DNA of 64,000 nucleotides, taken from Eunapius fragilis. Taxonomy: Eukaryota > Porifera > Demospongiae > Spongillida > Spongillidae. Numbering within the stretch: position 1 is the first letter of the stretch; each line of letters starts with the position of its first letter. This document shows, one piece after another, positions 16,920 to 28,900 of the stretch. Both the position numbers and the translations under genes were made by a program. The stretch covers positions 13,615,232 to 13,679,231 of the forward strand of contig OY811971.1 in NCBI GenBank assembly GCA_963681505.1, in the 5' to 3' direction. The notes under the pieces are model-generated. The model was not told the DNA's origin, ran no database searches, and saw only the letters and a list, made by a program, of their open reading frames with translations.

Positions 16920-17990
16920 CTGAATGTATGAATTTTGGCATTTAGTTGCTGCAATATCTTTAATCTTATTAAACTTAGCGATATCATCATGATCATTGCC
17001 TCATAATCGTGGATACTAGAAATTATCTCGAGGCTAGGGAAGAGGGGGGGGGGGGGGGGGGGGGGGGCAGTCTTGTACCCAGACCTCACGTCGATCCAGA
17101 AGTAGGCCTGTCGAAAAAATGCCACACAAACCGACCGTAATATTGCAAAACTGACCAAATTCCACCTAAAAATGCCGGTTATCTTTTTAACCGTCACGAT
17201 AGTTTAATTTGGTCCCACGCACTAGGAAGCGGCGGAAGATGAGGAAAGGCCAGACAGACAAATTGGAAGTAAAGAAGACGCAAGATGTTCGAGTGCTACA
17301 CCCGTACGCTCTGGATTGCAAAAGACGACAACGAGGTCTGGCCGTGTCTTCGATTGTTTTTTTCTGACATATTAGGAATTTAGGACGATGTGACCTCGTT
17401 GATCGCGAGATAAACCGTAAATTACTGCATACCGATAGTTTTTGTGGTTTACAGACCATGATTGTCGGTAGGATGCGATGTGTATGTAATTGGATAATGA
17501 TGGCATTTTGTGAAATTAGAAACTGCCTATAAAATGTCGAAATACCGGTGGAGTATTTTTCGACAGGCCTTTCCCGAAGCGAAGGTTGCAAGTCTAACCT
17601 CAATTTATAATTAGGTACTGAATAGCAGCGCCGCGTTCGTAGCAAATACTAGTAACCAATTTATTATCACACAATATAAATTAGCTACATGCATAGCAAC
17701 CTAAACCATTTGAAATGTATGCTTCTGGAATACTACCGTTAATCCTATTCCAATTTAAAGTGAGTTCATGGTTTGGTGCATAAGGTCTGTAGCGTTTACA
17801 TTATAATACTCACTAAAGCACGTGTTGAATTAATGTATTGCATTTTATTTCTCACGCCGGTACTTGTAGGAGCGAATACTGTCAACACTGTGATGCCCAG
17901 TTCGTTCTATAACTACGCGGCAGTCAATGAGTGTAGTGATTGGTTATAAAGGCAGGTCAGAGGAGAGATGGACAGAGCAAAAATAACGCG
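16920..17990. other. No gene recognised; poly(G) tract
   Basis: A run of about 24 G at 17044-17067. An open minus-strand frame at 17187-17645 (152 codons) has no recognisable family and I do not call it. Confidence 0.35.
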
Positions 17991-18108
17991 TCTTGAGTTT
18001 TAATTGATTTGTAACTTACATTCTGGTACAAATAAATGTTTACATACCTGGTAATACTGTTGACAATATGTACCAGAATGTAAGTGACGAATCAATTCAA
18101 AATCAAGA
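17991..18108. mobile_element. Inverted-repeat (MITE-like) element
   Basis: Arms 17991-18030 and 18069-18108 are near-perfect reverse complements; both carry AACTTACATTCTGGTACA or a one-to-two-base variant. The loop is about 38 bp. Coding content is absent. Confidence 0.6.
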
Positions 18109-19064
18109 ATTGATTCGACGCGCTTTTCTTGCTGTGGCACAGTGAAAAAAAATCAATTATTATTATTCATTCTCACGGTAAAATCAGGTGCAAATCAAAC
18201 GCACATTAGCACATGACGATAATGTCAACTGAATCATGTGCTGATTTTTTAAATCCGCCGTGAAATCTTTGACGCGAAAAACGGTCTAACATTAGCGCAC
18301 AACATCACCTTGATCGGAATAGCTGACGTCTTAGAACGGGACTTGGACAATACACGTACGGCAATGTGATGTATTAACTTGTGTTTTACAAAGTATCACG
18401 AAAATCTGATGATCCGATATTTTAACGATCGCCACGGTATGGTCGTTAACAGTGTGATCACTAATTTTATTTTGTTTTTCAGAGTGTGAAGAATAGACCT
18501 GAACCTACTGATTAGCTTGTCCTGGAAGTGAAATTCGACATGCTCTCTATCACAAAAGATGTCGGACATTGTGGAGTAAGCCACACCGAGGCTACTCTGC
18601 GAAGGCTTGTGACTTGGTAATATTACTAACTGGGCCGCGGATCTCAAATGCGGTTTCATTGACATTGGAAGAACAAAGGACGGCCTAGCACTGTTACATT
18701 GTTATATTGGACAAAGGCTGCTGAGAAGCGTCGCTATATTGTCTAAATTAATTAGACGCAGTAACCTAGGTATCAATGATAACCTCGGGCCCGTAGTATT
18801 AGTGCCCTAGCTACCACTCGGAACGCTACAGCCCAGGGCCCGGGGGTTTCTAAACCCTCGATTTCAGTGTCTAAGCTATGTACTGTATACTTCATACTAT
18901 GCGCAAAAGGTCATCCTACAGGATTATTTCTTCCAGCAAAGTTTCATCTATGCCGGGATAATTTTTTGCTGCCAAAAACTTCATTCACTCAATGGCGACA
19001 AGTTGAAGCGTTTAGTGCTCAGGTTGTCAAGGGTGGTTGCTAAGGTATTTCAATATTTCACAGT
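18109..19064. other. No gene seen
   Basis: No exon-like stretch, RNA gene or repeat that I can support. GGGCCCGTAG (about 18788) and CAGGGCCCGGG (about 18834) are GC-rich palindromes in otherwise AT-rich DNA. Confidence 0.35.
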
Positions 19065-19627
19065 ACTATTCGCATAGTCTCGTCCCCAGACCCAGATTCC
19101 CAACAGCTGCGGGTGGATTACATCACCGCTACGTGGAAAGTGGGTCTGGGAAATAAGAACGACGCACTTGTTCCGAGCATCCCTCAATGTTTATGTCCAA
19201 AAATAGTACGGCAATCTAAATTTAGAACTAATCTCGCACAATTAGACCGCAATAAGCGCTATCATTTCCGCATAGCGTGTTATCTATCGTTGCAAGATAT
19301 GCTTTTGGCCGTGCTGCTTCGGAGAACTGGGTGTGCTCTCCTCTCCCTTTTTCAGGCAGGGTATTGCTTGTAAGCAAGGCAAAAACTCTGATGAAGTCTC
19401 GGAAGGTTACGCCTGTATTAGCTGTTATCGAGCAGCCAGCAGATATGTAATGCAAATATCAGCTTGTGAACAAGCTTTCTGTATCACAGCCCGTGGAAGT
19501 GTTTGGAGAAGACAGCTGAAACAGTGTGTCACTTTAACCCTTTCCAACTCCAAGTGCAATAACGAACAGCTCCATGACAACATTTTATCAGAGATAATGA
19601 TTTTATTATCTCTATGCATAACCCGCA

Positions 19628-19631
<4 letters not shown>

Positions 19632-19691
<60 letters not shown>
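19632..19691. repeat. (CA)n microsatellite, 60 bp
   Basis: An uninterrupted dinucleotide run inside the Mutator-like element. Confidence 0.95.
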
Positions 19692-19694
<3 letters not shown>

Positions 19695-20207
19695 TTAAGG
19701 CTGCACACATATTGTGCCTACACACAACCTTTTCCTCCCTCTGATGCAGTCTGGGGATGTGATTCCTTATATCCATATCAGGCTCAGGGACTGGTGTTAT
19801 CTCTTCATGTGAAGTGGCCGACTAAATAGGATTACAGGATGGCACACTAAGCTTATGACCATAGCAGCACAACACACACTACCATCTTGCTTAATACACC
19901 TTTCTCTCATAGGTTCCATCTGCTTCACTGCTCGCTTGGAAAGCTGTGAACGTTTCTTGATTCAGTCCATAGAGGGTTGGGAGAGGCAGGGTGAATTCCT
20001 TGGGTGTGGCCAGTCCATATAGGTCTGCTGAGATCGCTCCAGTTCTGGGCATTCCTCAGGGGAGAAAATGGCCTGTATACTAAGTATAAACCAGTCGTGA
20101 ACATGGGTGCAAACCACTCACATGTGACCATTTATATGGTGCAAAGTATGGCACCAAAGGCATCCTTTTCCACGTTGTGCGCCCACAATTGCACCCTTGT
20201 CCACGTT

Positions 20208-20382
20208 CCCAGCAAAAAGTTCTTGCACAAGATTATTGGGCAAGATGGCCAAGATCTTGCCCAAGATCTTAGGCAAGATCCTAGGCAAGATTATGGCAGC
20301 CAATCTTGGCATCTTGGACAAGATCTTGGGCAAGTTAGGCAAGTCTTGGGCAAGATCTCTTGCCCAAGAACTTTTTGCTGGG
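20208..20382. mobile_element. Foldback element with 18-bp TIRs
   Basis: CCCAGCAAAAAGTTCTTG (20208-20225) is exactly inverted at 20365-20382. The interior is a string of CAAGATCTTG-like palindromes, so the whole 175 bp can fold in several registers. It lies at the left edge of the 26-bp minisatellite. Confidence 0.65.
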
Positions 20383-20394
20383 TAATTGTGCACC

Positions 20395-20947
20395 TACAAT
20401 GGCTGTCCACGTTGTGCGCCCACAATGGCAATGCATCCTTGTGCGCCCACAATGGCTGCCCACGTTGTGCGCCCACAATGGCTGCCCACGTTGTGCGCCC
20501 ACAATGGCTGTCCACGTTGTGCGCCCACAATGGCAATGCATCCTTGTGCGCCCACAATGGCTGTCCATGTTGTGTGCCCACAATGGCTGTCCACGTTGTG
20601 TGCCCACAATGACTGTCCACGTTGTGTGCCCACAATGGCTGTCCACGTTGTGTGCCCACAATGACTGTCCACGTTGTGTGCCCACAATGGCTGTCCACGT
20701 TGTGTGCCCACAATGACTGTCCACGTTGTGTGCCCACAATGACTGTCCACGTTGTGTGCCCACAATGGCTGTCCACGTTGTGTGCCCACAATGGCTGTCC
20801 ACGTTGTGTGCCCACAATGGCTGTCCACGGTGTGTGCCCACAATGGCTGTCCACGTTGTGTGCCCACAATGGCTGTCCACGTTGTGTGCCCACAATGGCT
20901 GTCCACGTTGTGTGCCCACAATGACTGTCCACGTTGTGTGCCCACAA
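20395..20947. repeat. 26-bp minisatellite, about 21 units
   Basis: The unit contains CCACGTTGTGTGCCCACAA with GCGCCC variants on the left. A few units also occur before the foldback element (about 20168-20207) and again at 23207-23300, because a second element is inserted in the array. Confidence 0.95.
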
Positions 20948-23206
20948 CCCTATAAAAAAAAAGTGGCAAGACTTGCCAAGTCTTGCCAAGAAAATTAAAG
21001 TAAGACTTGGCAAGTCTTGTTAAAACTTGCATCATGTTTTCATAAGACTTGTCAAGACTTACCAAGACTTGTCAAGACAACAAGCAAGACTTGCTAAGAG
21101 ATTTCAAGAAATATGGACAGAAGTGACAAGATTTGGCCTGAAGTGTCAAGTTATTCCAAGATGGGTCTTGACAAGGTTTATCAAGATTTGACAAGATTGT
21201 GTATGACTTGGCAAGGTTAAATATATAATAGTATACATGTATAAATTAGCATACTCATACACTTGAACTATAACTTAGTGTCCCTACACTTTGGATTTGC
21301 TTTCTGTACAAAATCTTTGATTTCCCATTCACTGTCGTTACATCTATTCTTGATCAATTCTGAATGAAGAAAAATGTTACAAAAGTGAAATGAGTATGCC
21401 TTAATGTAGCTTACGTATCACTCAGGCAACTTAGGTTTGATCCAAAGCAAATCTTTCACTTTTGTTGGTGAAAAAAAAAAAGACCTTGCCAATTCCTCTT
21501 TAAGTAAAAAAGAGATCCAGTCAAAATATACTCTTTGCTGGTAACAGCATAACATCAATTCCATTCACCTATACATTATACAGCTACATATATGTTCAAT
21601 GAAACACACTATTCAAAATTAAAATTCAACATACTATGTGTGTTTGCTCAAGAATTTCAGGTCTTGCTTCCTGGATTGATACGGAGGGTGTTGATGTAAC
21701 TGTAACAAAGAACTGATATCACACATTTCATATTAAAAATTAAAATACTCTGCATGTGTACATGTCACATTTACTTGGGCTGTTCCTATTGTTGAGAACA
21801 AAATATAATACAAGTATAACTGGTCCAATTTGCCCTCTCACTTTTTGTGCCAGGAATGGAAGTGGACAGTTGAACATTGATAGAAATCCATTAACTGCAA
21901 GCCAAATATGTACAATGATGGATTCTTGGCTGGCAATCCCTACAGAGTTGCTACACATTTTATTACATACAGCTGATAGCAACTGACCATGTACAAGTTT
22001 GGGTTGCAATTGGCTGTAAACTATACTGTCCTTGACCTGAAAGAAATCCTGCATATAAAGACACAAAAAGAGTACCTAGCAAACCTTAATTGGCACACTT
22101 ATCTTCATTGTTATCACACTTTAAACAAATAATGCAAATGTTATACCAGTGGTGCTGATTCTGACTGGCTTTCTTCAGTCTCTAATGTTCGAAGGATGAG
22201 CATTTTTAAAAATTGATGAATTATACCACTTACTTCGTGTAAAGTTGTGAAAATCTCACCTGTACATAAACATAAGTACAAAATATACTTACCTTGAAAG
22301 GGTGCAAATTGAACTTTCCATTGATCTCATGAACACATGTGACTTTTAATTCACAGCTCCCATACCTTAACACAAAAAAAAGACTATAGTCATACATAAT
22401 ACGTTTGAGCAAGTGGAGTAGGACGCACGGGGTCGTGGTTCCCCCTCCTCCCCAAACTTTATCAACCTAAAAATATAGGTAGAGCCTCCTCTACCTATCC
22501 CCCCCCCCCCCCCCCCCTCCCCACCTTTAAACAAGTCTGTACTAGCTTCTATATCGCGGTCATTACATTGCACCTGTAGTACGCGCAAATGAAAAAATGG
22601 ACGTCGAGTTCAGATATCAACAGTTCACATACAAGTCGATCGTTCGGCTTTAAAGTTATCCACGCACTGTTAAACTGCGTTCAACCATACCAGAAATTAT
22701 ATATATCTCTTACCACCATATTAAAAATTAGCTGCCGAGTTAATTTCTGTTGCGGTTAACGCGTCACGACCTAGCTACATTATGGCGCAAAACATGTAGT
22801 CGTTGAGTTTCTGGCTACAAACATGGCATGTACAGAGCGGCCGCAACCATGTTTACCCCTTAAAGGTCGTACAGCGCACAATTCAAGCCACATGCGATTT
22901 AATTAGAATATACACATGCGCTTACTGTTCAGGGTCAATGTAATACCTTCTTTGTAGGATTCCTTTTTCTTTTTTCTTCAGTTGACACCTTGTCCTATCA
23001 GCACTGCAGAGGTACACAATATATATCTATCCTGCTATAACACTCCAACTTCCACCACGTGCATGCTTATTTTATTAGTTATGATTATTGCGTCACTATT
23101 AATAGAAATAGTCTTGACAAGACTTAACAAGGTCTTGCTAATACTTGGTACGTCTTGCTAAGACTTGCTAAGACTTGGCAAGCCGTTGCAAGAATTTTTT
23201 ATAGGG
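20948..23206. mobile_element. Nested 2259-bp element inside the minisatellite
   Basis: The left end reads CCCTATAAAAAA; the right end reads inward CCCTATAAAAAATTCTTGC. The minisatellite unit is interrupted as ...GCCCACAA | element | AATGGCTGTCC..., consistent with insertion and a 2-bp AA duplication. Both subterminal zones (20960-21215 and 23105-23195) are dense in degenerate AAGACTTG(G/T/C)CAAG motifs. The superfamily is not clear. CCCTA ends recall piggyBac, but there is no TTAA duplication. Confidence 0.6.
21988..22365 (-). CDS. Candidate minus-strand exons, unrecognised
   Basis: Three exon-like stretches with splice-like borders on minus: 22365-22293 (SCELKVTCVHEINGKFNLHP, donor GTAAGT), 22259-22234 (VRFSQLYT, donor GTAAGT) and 22036-21988 (VKDSIVYSQLQPKLVHG, preceded by TTTCTTTCAG). 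A possible upstream exon near 22575 encodes VQCNDRDIEASTDLFK. The first and second join in phase, but the second to the third does not with the obvious borders. They lie inside the nested element, so they may be remnants of its own gene or a captured host fragment. I recognise no family. Confidence 0.25.
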
Positions 23207-23677
23207 AATGGCTGTCCACGTTGTGTGCCCACAATGACTGTCCACGTTGTGCGCCCACAATGGCTGTCCACGTTGTGCGCCCACAATGGCGCCCTTGTCC
23301 ACGTTGTGCGTGGCGTCCTTGTCATATTGTGCGCCAGCCTAGCTCATCCTAGCCTTTGAACCGCACGCAAAAAAAAACCTCCTCAATGCTCGCACATTCC
23401 CACTTCGATGTCTAATTGAACCACACCTTCCACTTGAAATCAGGTAATCAGCAACTAGCATGTATTGTTTTGGTTACGTCAGCGTCATTACGTATGTACA
23501 CATCCGTCCCAATGTTTTGGGACGCTTGGAACAAGTGCGTCGTTCTTATTTCCCAGACCCACTTTCCACGTAGCGGTGATGTAATCCACCCGCAGCTGTT
23601 GGGAATCTGGGTCTGGGGACGAGACTACTATTCGCATGTACGGTACCTTCCTTGTAGGGTACCATCACGTGTGTGCA

Positions 23678-25939
23678 ATGGCGTCAAAAATGAAGGTACG
23701 AAGTAGCTACATGGAAAGGAGTTTAATGTTACCAATGGAGACGAATTATATACCATGCCAGTTAGCTGTATGTGTGACGTCATTTGATTGATGGCACAAG
23801 TGTGTAATGTTGAGGACGGAGGTGGGTGGGGCCAGTGTGTAACAGACGCCGTAGCTGCTGTGCAGCGATTGCCGATACGTGCAATATACCATACCGTTAC
23901 AGCGGTGGAGTTGCTCCGGATGTCTCCCCCGCAGTAACGGTCCAGGCTGTGCTATATGTTTGTGCCCGCATGTTAGGGCATACCTGTGTGGTAGGTGTGG
24001 CCTATAAACGGTCTACCTCATGTTCCGTTTCCTACAGAAATTAGAGCATAGGCTAAGAGATGCTGCATATGATGGAAGATTTAAAGAAGTGATGGGTCTC
24101 CTGGAGCAGGGCGTAAATGTTGATGCTGCTGCTGATGAGGTAAGACATGTGATCCCATGTCATGTCTGTTTCATGCCCACAGCACTGGAGGGTGTACTCT
24201 GGCCAAAAAGGTATTTACAACACCCACTACCCATATATGGTATCACCACCACATATATGGATGGTGTAAGAAGTGAATACGTTTTGGCCACACCCTCCAG
24301 TGATAAGGGTATGTGATTACTGAACAATTCAATGAGGTGTGCCTATGGGTGTGGCCCATGGGTAGGGTGTGGTCTACAGTAATTGTCTGGCCTATGGGTG
24401 TGGCCTAATGTAAAAAATAATCATGTGGGTGTGGTAAATTTGGCTAAGTCAATAAACAATGTAGGATTGTACATGTCGTAATCAGAATGGACTGGGAACG
24501 AGGTGCACGCCCACCTCCCGTAGCTACGTACATGTAGTGTTGTTCTGTTAGACATGTGTGGTGAGTGTGTACAGTGATGACAGAGTGAGTTGGTAGTGTA
24601 TGTCCTTCATGGTACACTTATATGTCATCCTCTCATAACAGTATGGATATACCCCACTGATCGGGGCATCACATGAGGGACATGTGGAGATTGCAAGACT
24701 TCTGCTGGAGAGGGGTGCCCAGGCCAATATGGCTAATAAGGTGGGTACATGCATTAGTATTTCCATATCATTACAATGTTTTTTTGTGAGGTGTGTTGTC
24801 ATGGTACATGAGGGTTGGGTGTGTGATGTGTGGGTGGGGTGATGTGTGTATATGACCAATCAGATGTTATCTTCTAACTGTGTGAATTGTTATGGCTTCA
24901 GATGAAGTGTTGTATCCATTGAGGGATAATAGCAGATGGAGAGGCTGTAGTAGGTGGGAATAGAACAATGAGATATTGTGTGTTGTGTGTGTGTGTGTGC
25001 GTGTGTGTGTGTTAATGGAGAATGTGTAATTGTCTGGCCTATGGGCGTAGCCTAATGTAAAAAAATGATCATGTGGGTGTGGTTTATCTGGTTAACCAAT
25101 AGTCGATGTCGGCTTTAACATGTCGTACTCAGAATGGACTGGGAACGATATACACGCCCACCTCCCATAACCACATGCATGTACAGTCTGACCTCATTAA
25201 GAGCGCACTCCCTCGTTTGATGTATTGAAAATTGTATTCACGGTTAATGTGGGTACTAACATTATCTATGTCTACAATGTGCAATCTATGCCCTAAGCAT
25301 GGTAAGTGCACAGGGAACAAACATGGCTCTACTAACGGGGGAAGACTGTAGTCATGTTCTGATAGAAAAAAGTTTAACGGGCGTGGCCAACTTTAACTGG
25401 AAACAAACTTTATACACTTCCTGGTACATTGGTATCCAGCGGGAAATGAGTGGTCTGGGAACGAGGTACCCGCCCACCTCCCGTAGCTACGTACATGTAG
25501 TGTTGTTCTGTTAGACATGTGTGGTGAGTGTGTACAGTGATGACAGAGTGAGTTGGTAGTGTATGTCCTTCATGGTACACTTACATGTCATCCTCTCATA
25601 ACAGGATGGACATACCCCACTGATCTGGGCATCAGTGAGGGGACATGTGGAGATTGCAAGACTTCTGCTGGAGGGGGGTGCCCAGGCCAATATGGCTCCT
25701 AAAGTGGGTACATGTATTAGTATTTCCATATCATTACAATGTTTATTTGTGAGGTGTGTTGTCATGGTATATGATGGTTGGGTGTGTGATGTGTGGGTGG
25801 GGTGATGTGTGTATATGACCAATCAGATGTTATCTTCTAGCTCTGTGTGAATTTTTATGGCTTCAGATGAAGTGTTGGATCCATTGAGGGATAATAGCAG
25901 ATGGAGAGGCTGTAGTAGGTTGGAATAGAACAATGAGAT

Positions 25940-25977
<38 letters not shown>

Positions 25978-28900
25978 CATGTGTAACTCTGCATATGTAT
26001 TTGTGTGTCGTTGGTGATAGTAATGGGAGTGTTGACATTTGCAGTACGGGTCACGTAGCTAAGCATAGTTTAATATGGACCTAGTGATTCACTGTCAGCA
26101 CTTGTGGGCAACGTAAGCGTCTCCTTGTTTATTTCCTGGGGGGTGGGGGAGCTAGGGGGCTAATACTTACTGCAGGAGGGTGTGGCTCCCCCCCCCCCCC
26201 CCCCCCCCGTAAAGCGCTGAAGTATATTCTTTCATGAAAAACTGATGATTCAAGATAACATAATGTTGATTATCTGTATGAGTATTAATTAGTTATGGTA
26301 CACAGGGGTGGGCAAATCCCCCCCCCCCCCCCCCCCTTGCTCCATCAAGTGGACGCCTATGTGGGTAGATGCTTGTGTGTACCAGCTTTGTCCCTTTGAT
26401 TGTTACCCTTTGTGTGCTATGGCTGGCTAGTGGTTATGTGCACACATGGGCAGCCTCCCATCACTCCCCAGTGCTTCAGGAGAGCTTACCTATTCCTTCC
26501 ACCCCTGCTTTACCTCTGTGCCCCTTCCTTATATTTCCTACTTGATGTCATGTCTACATGTATTAAATGTAGCCTGGCCAGGACCATACAGGCTTAAGCT
26601 TCTAACTCGGGGACCCAAGGCTGGGCCAGCGTCCTGGCTTGGTACTGTTCACACTGCAGGACACAAGCACTGGCACAGTGGTTTTAAAATAGGGGTCATG
26701 CAGACATTATTTAATTGCGATAAATAAATTCTATAATGTAATTGGTTGTATTATATGTTACAAAATATATCAGTTATTAATCAAATTTAATGATTGTAAA
26801 AGTAAAGGATTTCAAGCCAAAATAATCAAGTTCTGTTTCATTTGAATATTCTTGATTATTAAAATGTTAATGTAACCCAAATATATTGCAGACATTGCTA
26901 TTAGTGTACAAAGGTGACAGGAAAAAATAAACAATATTGATGTGAACCATAAAATCAAAAATGTAAAATCAAGAATTGATCAATATGGTCTGAAATGCTG
27001 GCTAAAGAAGTTTAGCTTTATAACACATAAAAAAGATGACTGTTATGAACAAGATTATGTTCCTGTTTCCTGATCAACTGCAAACATGCAGATGAGTAGA
27101 TTTTTATCCAAAGCCAAAGAGAAGCAACTTGATCTAGCATCGGTTGCATGCTGATCACAAGACCAAACATTGTTCTCCCCATCACAAAACGAGCATTGGA
27201 AAAAAACTTCTAACTAGCCCTTTATAGGATCAAACTTAATCCATAACCATGTTGTAACATCAGATTAGTTGTCATGCTGAGTAGTATTTCGAGCTAAATG
27301 CTCTCTTTTTATGCGCAGGTTGGTGTTGTTATATGCTCTAGAGGTTCTTCCCTTTTTTTTTTGGCAACTATTTTTTATCAGCTATAAATTGTTCAACTGC
27401 CTCGTATTGCTTTACATATCTCCCCCAAGCCTCACTATTTTCTATCTCACGCGTACCAGTATTTTCAACCTCTAACTTGCAGCCGCATAAGAACGAAATT
27501 CTTTAACGAAACATTGTAACTTTGCGGATCGTCGATGCGCAGAAAGGATAGATGCTATAACCACTCAAAACTAGTCGTTTACTAACAGTTAGCTGCACAC
27601 AGGCCAGCGCGGGCATGCAGGCATCTACACAATGAACAAAACACAGAACCTACTGTGTTATTGTCCGCGTACAACAAAAAGACAGCGCGGCGTAGGTTTT
27701 GTTACGATATGTTATTAATGAAATTATTAAAACATGGCGCTGTGTATACCACTGTTGTTTTAAACTTTAACTTAGAACGCGGCGGGAGGCGGCGATGATA
27801 TTGCTAGTGCCGAATGGTAGCTAATTGTGTTCATGAGTTATTTATGGCTCAGGTGGCTGTAGATTCGACTAGAAATGAGTTCAAACTTGGTAAAAGAAGA
27901 ATTTTTAATGATATTTGTGGCAAAACATTTAGAATTCATGCCATCAAAGTTACAAACACTACAAATTTGATATCGTTGGAAACAGGAGACGAAATGCTAT
28001 GTATTACAAACTCAATCCTTTAAGATTCCAGCACAATATAATTGCAATTGTACTTCGAATAAAATTGTCCTGATTTATACTTTGACAGCCTGCCAGTTAT
28101 TAACCATAAACAATATGGAATATCTTCCTGCAGATTATAGTGCAGCAAGGTGTTATAAAAATTATAATACTCAAAAACATATACATTATACCCGACTCAA
28201 ATGTCTGGGTCCTAACCCACTGTGACTGGGGAGCATAGGGGTTATGTTTGTACAACTACTTAGCCAACAGCCTAAGAATAGTTTAATGCATGTTGCCAAC
28301 TTTAGCAGGAAACAAACTCTATACACTTCCAGGTACATTGGTATCCAGCGGGAAATGAGTGGACTGGGCACGAGGTACCCGCCCACCTCCCATAGCTACG
28401 TACATGTAGTGTTGTTCTGTTAGACATGTGTGGTGAGTGTGTACAGTGATGACAGAGTGGGTTGGTAGTGTATGTCCTTCATGGTACACTTATATGTCAT
28501 CCTCTCATAACAGGATGGTTATACCCCACTGATGAGGGCATCAAGGTGGGGACATGTGGAGATTGTAAGACTTCTGCTGGAGGGGGGTGCCCAGGCCAAC
28601 ATGGCTGATGAGGTGGGTACATGTATTAGTATTTCCATATCATTACAATGTTTATTTGTGAGGTGTGTTGTCATGGTATATGAGGGTTGGGTGTGTGATG
28701 TGTGGGTGGGGTGATGTGTGTATATGACCAATCAGATGTTATCTTCTAGCTCTGTGTGAATTTTTATGGCTTCAGATGAAGTGTTGGATCCATTGTGGGA
28801 TAACAGCAGATGGAGAGGCTGTAGTAGGTTGGAATAGAACAATGAGATATTGTGTGTGTGTGTGTGTGTGTGTGCATGTGTAACCCTGCATATGTATTTG

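Larger units (their letters stand above)
19076..23626. mobile_element. Mutator-like (MULE-type) element, 4551 bp, non-autonomous
   Basis: TIRs of 108 bp (19076-19183 and 23519-23626) are identical for about 100 bp; both begin AGTCTCGTCCCCAGACCC reading inward. They are flanked by a perfect 11-bp direct repeat, ACTATTCGCAT (19065-19075 and 23627-23637). Long TIRs with a 9-11-bp target duplication are typical of Mutator-like elements; that class call is inference because no transposase is recognised. Inside are a CA repeat, a foldback element, a 26-bp minisatellite and a nested element. The right end lies 51 bp before the ROCO-death start codon. Confidence 0.78.

Noticed and set aside
19108..19373. 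86-codon frame beginning in the left TIR
   Set aside because: It starts inside the terminal inverted repeat and has no recognisable protein; the inverted arm carries no matching frame.
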